DNA of 64,000 nt from an uncultured Oscillospiraceae bacterium (lineage in GTDB: Bacteria > Bacillota > Clostridia > Oscillospirales > Oscillospiraceae), in assembly GCA_934590325.1 (NCBI GenBank), contig CAKTOW010000005.1, forward strand, positions 1-64,000, given 5' to 3'. Position 1 is the stretch's first letter, and each line of letters begins with the position of its first letter. The notes beneath the pieces were generated by a model. It had not been told where the DNA came from. It worked only from the letters and a program-made list of their open reading frames with translations, and did no database searches. The position numbers and the translations under genes are program-made. Below, piece by piece: positions 34,405-41,502 of the stretch.

Positions 34405-34941
34405 TTACTTGGCGGCCTCCATGCCGGCCAGCAGAGCCTTCTTGTTGCCCTCCAGGAAGCGGGCTTTCTTCTCGCCCAGCTCGATGCGGATGGCTTCCAT
34501 CATGCTGTCCACAGAGGTGACGGGAGCCTTGGCCAGGGTCGCGCCCAGGATAGCCACGTTGGCGCCCTTGGGGTTGCCGATGGACTCGGCAATGCCGTTG
34601 GCGTCGCAGTACACCACAGTGATGTCGTCACGAACGGCCTCGCGGTCGATGATGGAGCTGTTGATGACCAGCACACCGCCGGGCTTCACGTGCTCCTCGA
34701 ACTTGTCCAGAGAGGGACGGTTCATGGCAACGATGACGTCGGCTTTCTCCACCAGGGGGGAGGCGACGGGCTCGTCGGACACGATGACAGAGCAGTTGGC
34801 GGTACCGCCGCGCATTTCGGGGCCGTAAGAGGGCAGCCAGGAAACGTGCTTGCCGTCCAGCATGCAGGCCATGGCGACGAACTTACCGATCAGCAGCATA
34901 CCCTGGCCGCCGAAACCGGCGAAAATAAAGGTTCTTTCCAT
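34405..34941 (-). CDS. 2-oxoacid:ferredoxin oxidoreductase, gamma subunit
   Basis: A 178-residue catalytic-domain gamma subunit (start RTFIFAGFGGQGMLLIG; middle PSYGPEMRGGTANCSVI), which with the alpha, beta and ferredoxin-like subunits decarboxylates a 2-oxoacid to an acyl-CoA while reducing ferredoxin. Start follows the beta-subunit stop by 1 bp. Substrate specificity (2-oxoglutarate versus branched-chain) cannot be read from the sequence by eye. Confidence 0.9.
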   Translation of the reverse strand: MERTFIFAGFGGQGMLLIGKFVAMACMLDGKHVSWLPSYGPEMRGGTANCSVIVSDEPVASPLVEKADVIVAMNRPSLDKFEEHVKPGGVLVINSSIIDREAVRDDITVVYCDANGIAESIGNPKGANVAILGATLAKAPVTSVDSMMEAIRIELGEKKARFLEGNKKALLAGMEAAK

Positions 34942-34942
34942 A

Positions 34943-35689
34943 TTACTCCGCCTCCTTGTCTTTGTAAACGCCCAGAGGATAGTAGGGGATCATGTTCTTC
35001 TCCAGCCAGTCCAGAGCCTCCACAGGGGACAGGCCCCAGTTGGTGGGGCAGGTGGACAGGACTTCGATCATGGTGAAGCCCTTGCCCTCCATCTGCAGAC
35101 GGAAAGCCTTGGCGATGGCCTTCTTGGCCTTGGCGATGTTGGCGGTGTTGTTCACGGCCACACGCTCAATGTAGTAGGAGCTGGGGACAGCGGACAGCAT
35201 CTCGCACATCTTGATGGGCAGACCGCTCCACTCCTCGCTGCGGCCGGCGGGACAAGTGGTCGCCTTCTGGCCGATCAGGGTGGTGGGAGCCATCTGGCCG
35301 CCGGTCATGCCGTAGATGGCATTGTTGACGAAGATGGTGGTGATCTTCTCACCGCGGTGGGCGGCGTGAACGATCTCAGCGGTACCGATGGAGGCCAGGT
35401 CGCCGTCGCCCTGATAGGTGAACACCAGGGTGTCCTTACCGACGGAACGCTTGATGCCGGTGGCCACAGCGGGAGCGCGGCCATGGGCAGCCTCGTACAT
35501 ATCACAGTTGAAGTAGTCGTAAGCGAACACGGAACAGCCAACAGGGGCCACACCGATCACTTTGCCGTCCAGCTTCATCTCGTCGATGACCTCGGCCACC
35601 AGGCGGTGGATGATACCGTGGTTGCAGCCGGGGCAATAGTGGAACTGCTTGTCAGTCAGCAGCTTGGTCTTTTCAAACAGAACAGCCAT
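34943..35689 (-). CDS. 2-oxoacid:ferredoxin oxidoreductase, TPP-binding beta subunit
   Basis: A 248-residue subunit with FHYCPGCNHGIIHRLV (cluster cysteines) and the thiamine diphosphate motif YQGDGDLASIGTAE followed by NNAIYGMTGGQ. It carries TPP and an iron-sulfur cluster in the enzyme. One base separates it from the alpha gene. Confidence 0.93.
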   Translation of the reverse strand: MAVLFEKTKLLTDKQFHYCPGCNHGIIHRLVAEVIDEMKLDGKVIGVAPVGCSVFAYDYFNCDMYEAAHGRAPAVATGIKRSVGKDTLVFTYQGDGDLASIGTAEIVHAAHRGEKITTIFVNNAIYGMTGGQMAPTTLIGQKATTCPAGRSEEWSGLPIKMCEMLSAVPSSYYIERVAVNNTANIAKAKKAIAKAFRLQMEGKGFTMIEVLSTCPTNWGLSPVEALDWLEKNMIPYYPLGVYKDKEAE

Positions 35690-35690
35690 C

Positions 35691-36770
35691 TTATTTACCC
35701 TCCTTCATGCTCAGGATCTTGGTGACGATCTCGTCGGTAGAGGGCATCTGGCTGCCGCAATGACCGAAGAAGTCCACCGGCTTGTCGCCGTTAATAGCCA
35801 GCTTCACGTCCTCCAGCATCTGGCCTTCGTTCAGCTCAACGTCCAGAACGGCCTTCACGCCGGGCTGGCAGCAGGCCTCGCGCACAGCGTCATAGGGGAA
35901 GGGCCACACGGTGATAGGACGGACCAGGCCGACGTTGATGCCCTTTTCCTTCAGCTCGGCGATAGCGCTCTTGGCGATACGTGCCACGGTGCCGAAAGCG
36001 GTGATGATGTACTCAGCGCCCTCGCAGTTGTAGCTCTCCCACATCTGCTCGTTGGCGACGACTTCCTTGTACATGGCCTGCAGCTCGTCATTGTGGACGG
36101 CCAGGCTCTCGGTGTCGATATAGATGGAGTTGATGATGCCGCGCTTCTTGGGATCATCGCCGGGCTTCCAGCCGGTGCAGGCCCAGGGCTTCTTCTCCGG
36201 GTCTACCTTGTAGTCCACCATCTCGGGCAGCTCCACGGGCTCCATCATCTGGGCGATGATGCCGTCCGCCAGGAACAGCACGGGGATGCGGTACTTCTCG
36301 GCCTTGTCGTAGGCGATCATCATCAGGTCGATGGCCTCCTGCACGGAAGCGGGAGCGAAGGTCAGCAGGTGATAGTCACCGTTGCCGCCGCCCTTGACGC
36401 CCTGGAAATAGTCGCCCTGGGAAGCCTGGATGTTGCCCAGGCCGGGGCCGCCGCGCATCACGTTGATGATGACAGCGGGAACCATGGCGCCGGCGCAGTA
36501 GGAGATACCCTCCTGCTTCAGGGACACGCCGGGGCTGGAGGAGGAGGTGATGACGCGGGCGCCGGTACCGGCAGCGCCATACACCATGTTGATAGCCGCC
36601 ACTTCGCTCTCGGCCTGCAGGAAGCAGCCGCCGATCTCGGGCATACGGGCGGACATATATTCGGGGATCTCCGTTTGCGGAGTGATGGGGTAACCGAAGA
36701 AAAAGCGAGCGCCGGCACGAATAGCGGCTTCCGCAATCGCTTCGCTGCCCTTCATAAGAGTCAAAGCCAT
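35691..36770 (-). CDS. vorB: 2-oxoacid:ferredoxin oxidoreductase, alpha subunit (VorB/KorA type)
   Basis: A 359-residue alpha subunit (FFFGYPITPQTEIPEYMS near residues 24-41; TSSSSPGVSLKQEGISY near 76-92; a C-terminal domain with DVELNEGQMLEDV). Close in size to VorB, the 3-methyl-2-oxobutanoate dehydrogenase subunit; KorA of 2-oxoglutarate oxidoreductase is the alternative. Ordered after the ferredoxin gene, the usual vor/kor order. Confidence 0.88.
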   Translation of the reverse strand: MALTLMKGSEAIAEAAIRAGARFFFGYPITPQTEIPEYMSARMPEIGGCFLQAESEVAAINMVYGAAGTGARVITSSSSPGVSLKQEGISYCAGAMVPAVIINVMRGGPGLGNIQASQGDYFQGVKGGGNGDYHLLTFAPASVQEAIDLMMIAYDKAEKYRIPVLFLADGIIAQMMEPVELPEMVDYKVDPEKKPWACTGWKPGDDPKKRGIINSIYIDTESLAVHNDELQAMYKEVVANEQMWESYNCEGAEYIITAFGTVARIAKSAIAELKEKGINVGLVRPITVWPFPYDAVREACCQPGVKAVLDVELNEGQMLEDVKLAINGDKPVDFFGHCGSQMPSTDEIVTKILSMKEGK

Positions 36771-36785
36771 ATTCTTTCTGCCTCC

Positions 36786-36995
36786 TTAGTCTTTTTCGAT
36801 TCGGATCACCACATCAGGACAGGTGCGGGCGCAGGACGTACAGCCGATGCACGCCTCCATGTTCGTCACTTCTGCCGGATGGTAGCCCTTTGCATTGATA
36901 CGGGTCTTGGACAGTTCGATGATGTGCTTGGGACAAGCTCTTGCACACAGACCGCAGCCCTTGCAAAGATTTTCGTCGATGGTAACTCTTACCAC
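36786..36995 (-). CDS. 4Fe-4S ferredoxin-type subunit of the oxidoreductase
   Basis: A 69-residue protein with two CxxCxxCxxxCP clusters ([12 protein letters not shown] and [12 protein letters not shown]), the delta or electron-transfer subunit. The start is GTG 36995, 8 bases after AGAGGTG. It heads the four-subunit cluster. Confidence 0.92.
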   Translation of the reverse strand: MVRVTIDENLCKGCGLCARACPKHIIELSKTRINAKGYHPAEVTNMEACIGCTSCARTCPDVVIRIEKD

Positions 36996-37082
36996 TCTCT
37001 TTACACCTCTTTTCTTAATTCCTTTTCCGATGCTGTGTTTGCTGTGTTATTACGATCCCTTTGTGCAGGGAAGTAACCGGGT

Positions 37083-37820
37083 TTAATACATATCCTTATG
37101 AGGATTCTTGGTGTTCAGGCCGTACTCGATGTAGGAATCCCAGTCGCGGTGCATATACACATCGATGGGAATGGGCCTGCCCACATATTTCGGGTCGGGG
37201 TCCCGCGCCAGGAAGGCGTCCAGGAACTCCTTCTTGCCTGTGGTATAGGAGACCGGGATGCCCGTGAGGTCGGAGACCTCACGGAGCATCTGGTAGCCAT
37301 CCCACAGATCCTCGGCGGTGGTGGCGGTAGCCAGATTGGTGTTGTTGATCATGCCGGTGATCTTCAGACGCGCATGGGTCTGCATGCCGTCCTGCAGATG
37401 GAGCAGCTTCTCCACCGTGCCGGCCAGGGGCCGCCGGATGTTCACAACGTTCAGTACCTCCAGCGCACCGGGCTCGAGGTCAACAAAATCCTGATGGTAG
37501 CGGCCCAGCGCCGTGGCACCCACGTCGTCGCCGCCCACGTCGAAGATAACGGTGTCCCAATCCAGAACGAATGCGGACGACACCTCGGCAGGGAGGGAGA
37601 GCGTTTCGATACCGGAGCAGGCAAAGTTAGGGGACACCAGGCGTATCTCCTTCTGCTCCACCAGCTTGCCGCGCTCGGTCAGACGGAAGTAGGTGTTGAC
37701 CATATCCAGGTCCAGCAGCTCCGTTCTGTCGCCGCGGGCGGCCGCCTGCATGGCGAAGTTCAGCGCCAGCTCGCTCTTGCCGCTGCCATAGTTGCCGATA
37801 AGGACTTTTACGTGCTTCAT
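37083..37820 (-). CDS. P-loop NTPase (CobQ/MinD/ParA-like)
   Basis: A 245-residue protein with P-loop GNYGSGKSE (about residues 9-17), a DLDMVN switch region near 38-43 and a Walker B-like VIFDVGGDDVG near 91-101. Members of this group bind ATP or GTP and are found next to oxidoreductase genes in clostridia; whether they load metal clusters or regulate is not known. It lies between the aminotransferase (30 bp gap) and the ferredoxin gene (87 bp gap), with no terminator on either side, so it probably belongs to the same operon. Confidence 0.82.
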   Translation of the reverse strand: MKHVKVLIGNYGSGKSELALNFAMQAAARGDRTELLDLDMVNTYFRLTERGKLVEQKEIRLVSPNFACSGIETLSLPAEVSSAFVLDWDTVIFDVGGDDVGATALGRYHQDFVDLEPGALEVLNVVNIRRPLAGTVEKLLHLQDGMQTHARLKITGMINNTNLATATTAEDLWDGYQMLREVSDLTGIPVSYTTGKKEFLDAFLARDPDPKYVGRPIPIDVYMHRDWDSYIEYGLNTKNPHKDMY

Positions 37821-37850
37821 GGGATGCGTCTTCTCCTTGTTCTGTAACAG

Positions 37851-39035
37851 TTAGCGCAGATTCTCGCGGATGGTCTGGCACAGCGCGGTGATGCCCTCGA
37901 CGATCTTCTCCTCGGGCATGCAGCTGTAGTTCAGACGCATGGTGTTCTCGTGACCGCCATTGGGGAAGAAGGAACCACCGGGAACAAAGGCGACCTTCTT
38001 GGCCAGGCACTTCATCTGCAGCTCCTTGGCGTCCATGTACTCAGGCAGGACCACCCAGGCGAACAGACCGCCGTCGGGACGGGTAAAGGTGCAGGGCTCG
38101 GGCAGCTCCTTGGCCAGGGTCTCCAGCATCACGGCGCGGCGCTTGCGATAGCACTCGCGGATGGTGTTGACGTGGGCGTCCAGGTCGAACATATCGATCC
38201 ACTTGGAAGTCTCCATTTGGCCGATGGTGGAAGCCTGCAGGGAAGCGGCCTGCTCCATGAAGTTGTACTTGGCAAGGATCTCATCCTCGGCGCAGACCCA
38301 GCCCAGACGGTAGCCGGGCGCCAGGATCTTGGAGAAGGTGCCCAGATAGACCACCAGGCCCTTGGTGTCCAAGCTCTTCAGAGCGGGCATGTACTCGCCC
38401 TCGAAGCGCAGCTCACCGTAGGGGTTGTCCTCGATAACGGGGATCTCGTACTTGTTGACGATGTCCATGAACTTATGACGGCGATCCAGGTCCCAAGTAC
38501 GGCCAGTGGGGTTCTGGAAATCAGGGATAACGTAGATCATCTTCACCCGCTCGGTAGTGGCCAGGATCTTCTCCAGCTCCTCCATGATCATGCCGCCGTC
38601 GTCGGTGGGCACTTCGATGAACTTGGGCTCGCAGGCCTTGAACGCGTTGACGGCGCCCAGGTAGGAGGGGCTCTCCAGCAGGACGACATCACCGGGGTTC
38701 AGGAACACGCGGGCGGAGAAATCCAGACCCTGCTGAGAACCGGAGGTCACCAGGATGTGATCCTTGTCGGTGCGGATGTTGTTCTTGGCCAGCATACGCT
38801 CGGCGATCTGCTCACGCAGGCGGGGATAGCCCTCAGTGCTGGAATACTGTAGAGCCACGCGGCCGTTCTCCTTCAGGACCGCCTCGGAAGCTGCCATCAT
38901 CTGCTCCACGGGGAACAGCTCGGGAGCGGGCATACCGCCGGCGAAAGAGATGATGTCGGGCTGTGCCGTCAGCTTCAGCAGCTCGCGGATCTCGGAGCCC
39001 TTCAGCAGATCCATTCTACTTGCAAACTGTACCAT
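37851..39035 (-). CDS. PLP-dependent aminotransferase (2-aminoadipate/MocR-related)
   Basis: A 394-residue fold-type I aminotransferase (ISFAGGMPAPELFP near residues 28-41; TSGSQQGLDF near 95-104; IPDFQNPTGRTW near 167-178; lysine-containing GTFSKILAPGYRLGW near 231-245 that would hold PLP). Close to LysN/2-aminoadipate transaminases, which also act on branched-chain and aromatic amino acids. Upstream of a 2-oxoacid oxidoreductase it may supply that enzyme's substrate. ATG 39035 follows GAGGAGG. Confidence 0.9.
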   Translation of the reverse strand: MVQFASRMDLLKGSEIRELLKLTAQPDIISFAGGMPAPELFPVEQMMAASEAVLKENGRVALQYSSTEGYPRLREQIAERMLAKNNIRTDKDHILVTSGSQQGLDFSARVFLNPGDVVLLESPSYLGAVNAFKACEPKFIEVPTDDGGMIMEELEKILATTERVKMIYVIPDFQNPTGRTWDLDRRHKFMDIVNKYEIPVIEDNPYGELRFEGEYMPALKSLDTKGLVVYLGTFSKILAPGYRLGWVCAEDEILAKYNFMEQAASLQASTIGQMETSKWIDMFDLDAHVNTIRECYRKRRAVMLETLAKELPEPCTFTRPDGGLFAWVVLPEYMDAKELQMKCLAKKVAFVPGGSFFPNGGHENTMRLNYSCMPEEKIVEGITALCQTIRENLR

Positions 39036-39091
39036 GTATCTTTTCCTCCTCAAATTTTGTCAAGGCACATAGTGCCCGAACGTACAATGAT

Positions 39092-39120
39092 ATTAAAGCA
39101 CAATTCAGAAGCAAAGTAAA
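39092..39120 (-). promoter_or_regulatory. Possible promoter of the aminotransferase operon
   Basis: Leftward TTTACT (39120-39115) and TTTAAT (39097-39092), spacer 17, about 57 bp before the start codon. Confidence 0.45.
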
Positions 39121-39243
39121 TAAAGAGGTATGGCCGAAATCGGCACCGCGTTGATTTTTGGTGAACCCGCCAAAAATCAGGGGCGTTATACCGTCAAATC
39201 CACAACGAAAATGTGCTTAAAAATTCCCATAAAATGTGAATCA

Positions 39244-39252
39244 TTCGACAAA
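39244..39252 (-). promoter_or_regulatory. Spo0A-like box
   Basis: Leftward TTTGTCGAA, an exact match to the common 0A-box form, 47 bp upstream of the -35 of the 43-aa protein gene. Confidence 0.45.
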
Positions 39253-39298
39253 CTTCCGCAATATGTTGAACCGTTCGGTGAAAATGCCATCCCTGCGC

Positions 39299-39328
39299 TT
39301 TACAAACAGCCGGCCCTTGTGGTATACT
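39299..39328 (+). promoter_or_regulatory. Promoter of the 43-aa protein gene
   Basis: TTTACA (39299-39304) and TATACT (39323-39328), spacer 18. Confidence 0.65.
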
Positions 39329-39363
39329 ACCATAAACCGAAACCACAACGAAGGAGGCCGCGT

Positions 39364-39495
39364 ATGAAAAAGAAGGAATTTCTGGCCGGTACGGCTCTGC
39401 TGGCCGCCAGCTCGGCGCTGTGCCTGAAGCTGATGAAGAAGGTCGGTGAACGGCTTAAAAAGCAGCAGGATAAGGCCAACGGAAAGAGCAGATAA
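39364..39495 (+). CDS. 43-aa hydrophobic/basic small protein
   Basis: A short frame starts at ATG 39364, 7 bases after AAGGAGG. The product has a weakly hydrophobic segment (FLAGTALLAASSALCLKLM) and a lysine/arginine-rich tail (KKVGERLKKQQDKANGKSR). It may be a small membrane-associated protein. It has its own promoter and terminator, so it is probably expressed; function unknown. Confidence 0.65.
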   Translation: MKKKEFLAGTALLAASSALCLKLMKKVGERLKKQQDKANGKSR

Positions 39496-39531
39496 AAAAC
39501 ACCCCCCGGCAGCAGCCGGGGGGATGTTTTT
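39495..39531. terminator. Bidirectional terminator
   Basis: GC-rich stem with a one-base bulge, A-run on the left and T-run on the right; between the 43-aa gene and convergent cotJC. Confidence 0.85.
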
Positions 39532-39543
39532 ATCTGCCCTGTG

Positions 39544-40140
39544 TCACTTGTCGAAGGACGGATTCATGAAGTAGACGTTCTTCTCGTTCAGGCGGTCCTT
39601 CGCCAGGCGCAGGCCCTCGCCGAAGCGCTGGAAATGGACGATCTCGCGGGCGCGCAGGAACTTGATGGCGTCGTTGACATCCGGATCGTCGGAAAGACGC
39701 AGGATGTTGTCATAGGTAAGGCGGGCCTTCTGCTCCGCGGCCAGGTCCTCGGTCAGGTCGGCGATCATGTCGCCGGTGACGGCAATGGAGCCGGCAGTCC
39801 ACGGGAAGCCGGAGGCAGCAGTGGGATAGACGCCGGTGGTGTGATCCACAAAATAGGCGTCGAACCCGGCGGTGCGGATGTCCTCATCAGACAGGTCGCG
39901 GGTCAGCTGATGCACGATGGTCCCCACCATCTCCAGATGCCCCAGTTCCTCTGTGCCGATGTCGGTCAGCAGGCCCTTCAGCTCGGCGTAGGGCATGGAG
40001 TACCGCTGGCTGAGATAGCGCAGGGATGCGCCCAATTCGCCGTCAGGGCCACCGTACTGGCTGATAATGACCGCCGCCAGCTTGGGGTTGGGGTTCTTGA
40101 TCTTCACGGGATATTGCAGCTTTTTCTCGTAGACAAACAT
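39544..40140 (-). CDS. cotJC: Spore coat protein CotJC (manganese catalase family)
   Basis: A 198-residue protein of the di-manganese catalase family (EKKLQYPVKI start; GTEELGHLEMVGTIVHQL near residues 63-80 and REIVHFQRFGE near 165-175, which carry the Glu/His metal ligands). CotJC is a coat-associated protein in Bacillus and a catalase in clostridial spores. It follows the cotJA-cotJB gene by 3 bp. Confidence 0.92.
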   Translation of the reverse strand: MFVYEKKLQYPVKIKNPNPKLAAVIISQYGGPDGELGASLRYLSQRYSMPYAELKGLLTDIGTEELGHLEMVGTIVHQLTRDLSDEDIRTAGFDAYFVDHTTGVYPTAASGFPWTAGSIAVTGDMIADLTEDLAAEQKARLTYDNILRLSDDPDVNDAIKFLRAREIVHFQRFGEGLRLAKDRLNEKNVYFMNPSFDK

Positions 40141-40143
40141 GAC

Positions 40144-40617
40144 TCAGTTCCCCCTTTTCTCCCACGGCCACGGGTCGTTCAGCCACTTATAGCTGCCCGG
40201 CGTGATGTCCGTCTGCAGCAGCGGCCCGCACTGCTCTTGGTACTTCTTCCGCCCCTCCTGACCCAGACGGATATACGACCAGTACAGCTCCAGTGCCTGC
40301 TGGTCATCGGCGTGCGTGGTCAGGTACAGCCCCAGCTCATCGATGGCAAAATCCAGCGCCATCAGCTCCAGCAGCGCACCGTCCACCTGCGGGAAGCGTG
40401 AGCGCAGCTCCTTGTGGAAGGGCAGGTCAAGGCCGGGAAACAGCGTGCCCTGCCGCAGCGCCTCCTGGTCGTCGTAGCGGACGGGGTCGCTGCCCTGCAC
40501 CGCCACATAGGGAAACGCCAGCGCGCCGCAGGCCGGCAGCTGACCGGTGCCCTCGGTGCAGGCGGGCTGTGTCTCCGCCCGGGCGGCCTGTGCCGCCGCA
40601 GTTCTCTCTGTATACAA
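40144..40617 (-). CDS. cotJB: CotJA-CotJB fusion spore coat protein
   Basis: A 157-residue protein joining two normally separate coat proteins. The first part has the CotJA pattern (ALAFPYVAVQ, then EALRQGTLFPGLDLPF, about residues 34-68); the second is CotJB (LMALDFAIDELGLYLTTH near 86-103; YQEQCGPL; WLNDPWPWE at the end). The start is placed at TTG 40617, 7 bases after AAAGGAGG; an ATG upstream lies within the ribosome-site region's own leader. Expressed from a SigK-like promoter just upstream and cotranscribed with cotJC. Confidence 0.85.
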   Translation of the reverse strand: MYTERTAAAQAARAETQPACTEGTGQLPACGALAFPYVAVQGSDPVRYDDQEALRQGTLFPGLDLPFHKELRSRFPQVDGALLELMALDFAIDELGLYLTTHADDQQALELYWSYIRLGQEGRKKYQEQCGPLLQTDITPGSYKWLNDPWPWEKRGN

Positions 40618-40668
40618 GAGAAGTTCCTCCTTTTGTCGGTAGTAGAGCCGCCCGGAAGCGGCTCGATA

Positions 40669-40697
40669 CATACTATGTTCCGGAGGGCGGCGCGGTG
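40669..40697 (-). promoter_or_regulatory. SigK-like promoter of the cotJ genes
   Basis: Leftward CACC (40697-40694), 16 bases, then CATAGTATG (40677-40669). Same architecture as 13260-13288 and 47587-47615. Confidence 0.6.
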
Positions 40698-40748
40698 AAG
40701 AAAAGCATTTTCATTTTCCCCCGTCTGTGCTACAATGGTGGTGCGACA

Positions 40749-40756
40749 CATACACT
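40749..40756 (+). promoter_or_regulatory. SigE-like -10 of cwlD
   Basis: CATACACT fits the SigE -10 consensus CATACAnT; the -35 (about CTACAAT, 14 bases upstream) is weaker. cwlD is a SigE target in Bacillus. Confidence 0.5.
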
Positions 40757-40779
40757 CTCCTGAAACGGGGGAGATCACA

Positions 40780-41502
40780 ATGGTACTGCTGATACGGAAA
40801 AAACATCTGCTGACCGGTCTGCTGTGCGCGGTGCTGTGTACCGGCGCCGTCCTGTGGCCGCGCCCCAGCGCGGCGGAGGTCTCCGCGACCACGGAGCCGC
40901 CCCCGCAGCGTGTGGTCGTCGTGGACGCAGGACACGGGGGCGCCGACGGCGGCGCCGTGTCGGACAGCGGCGTGGCCGAGAGCGGCCTGAACCTGGCTAT
41001 CGCCCAGCGCCTGGGCGGTGTGCTGGCCTTCTGCGGCCACACGGTGACGCTGACCAGGGCAGGGGAGTCCTCCCTGTGCGACGACTCCTCCGCTACCCTG
41101 CGGCAGCAGAAGGTCTCCGACACCCAGAACCGCGTGGCACTGGTGAACGGCTATCCCGACGCGCGGCTCATCAGCATCCACCAGAACTCCCTGCCGGGGC
41201 ATCCCGGCGTCCGCGGCGCCCAGTCCTTCCACAACGGGCAGGGCAGCGCGGAGGCCATGGCCCGGCACATCCAGGCCGCCCTGAACGGCGCGGTGAACGA
41301 CCGGGAGAAGGACGCCCGGCGCATCGACGACAGCATCTACCTGATGAAGCACGCGGCCTGCCCGGCGGTGCTGGTGGAGTGCGGGTTCCTCTCCAGCCCG
41401 GAGGAAACGGCGCGGCTGCAGACGGCGGAATATCAATTACAGCTTGCCGCCGTTATCGCGGCGGGCTTCAGCCAATACTGTACGAATGAGGGATGGACAT
41501 GA
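40780..41502 (+). CDS. cwlD: N-acetylmuramoyl-L-alanine amidase CwlD
   Basis: A 240-residue amidase_3 enzyme that strips peptides from muramic acid so that muramic-delta-lactam, the spore cortex hallmark, can form. After an N-terminal signal/anchor (LLTGLLCAVLCTGAVLW) come the zinc-site motifs DAGHGGADGGA (about residues 49-59), the GLNLAIA region with a glutamate before it, and SIHQNS (about 129-134); the last catalytic glutamate is in VECGFLSS. Start ATG 40780 after GGGGGAG. Its end overlaps radA slightly. Confidence 0.93.
   Translation: MVLLIRKKHLLTGLLCAVLCTGAVLWPRPSAAEVSATTEPPPQRVVVVDAGHGGADGGAVSDSGVAESGLNLAIAQRLGGVLAFCGHTVTLTRAGESSLCDDSSATLRQQKVSDTQNRVALVNGYPDARLISIHQNSLPGHPGVRGAQSFHNGQGSAEAMARHIQAALNGAVNDREKDARRIDDSIYLMKHAACPAVLVECGFLSSPEETARLQTAEYQLQLAAVIAAGFSQYCTNEGWT

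Larger units (their letters stand above)
39036..39363. other. 328-bp intergenic regulatory region
   Basis: AT-richer than its surroundings and without a gene. It holds the aminotransferase promoter, a perfect 10-bp inverted repeat with an 8-base loop (39152-39161 and 39170-39179) without a U-tract, a Spo0A-like box (39244-39252), the motif shared with 34315, and the promoter of the 43-aa protein. Confidence 0.6.

Noticed and set aside
35649..37076. Antisense frame across the oxidoreductase genes
   Set aside because: Opposite four well-supported genes; no domain similarity.
39076..39087. LexA-like CGAACGTAC before the aminotransferase
   Set aside because: One half-site only, wrong spacing, and no SOS gene next to it.
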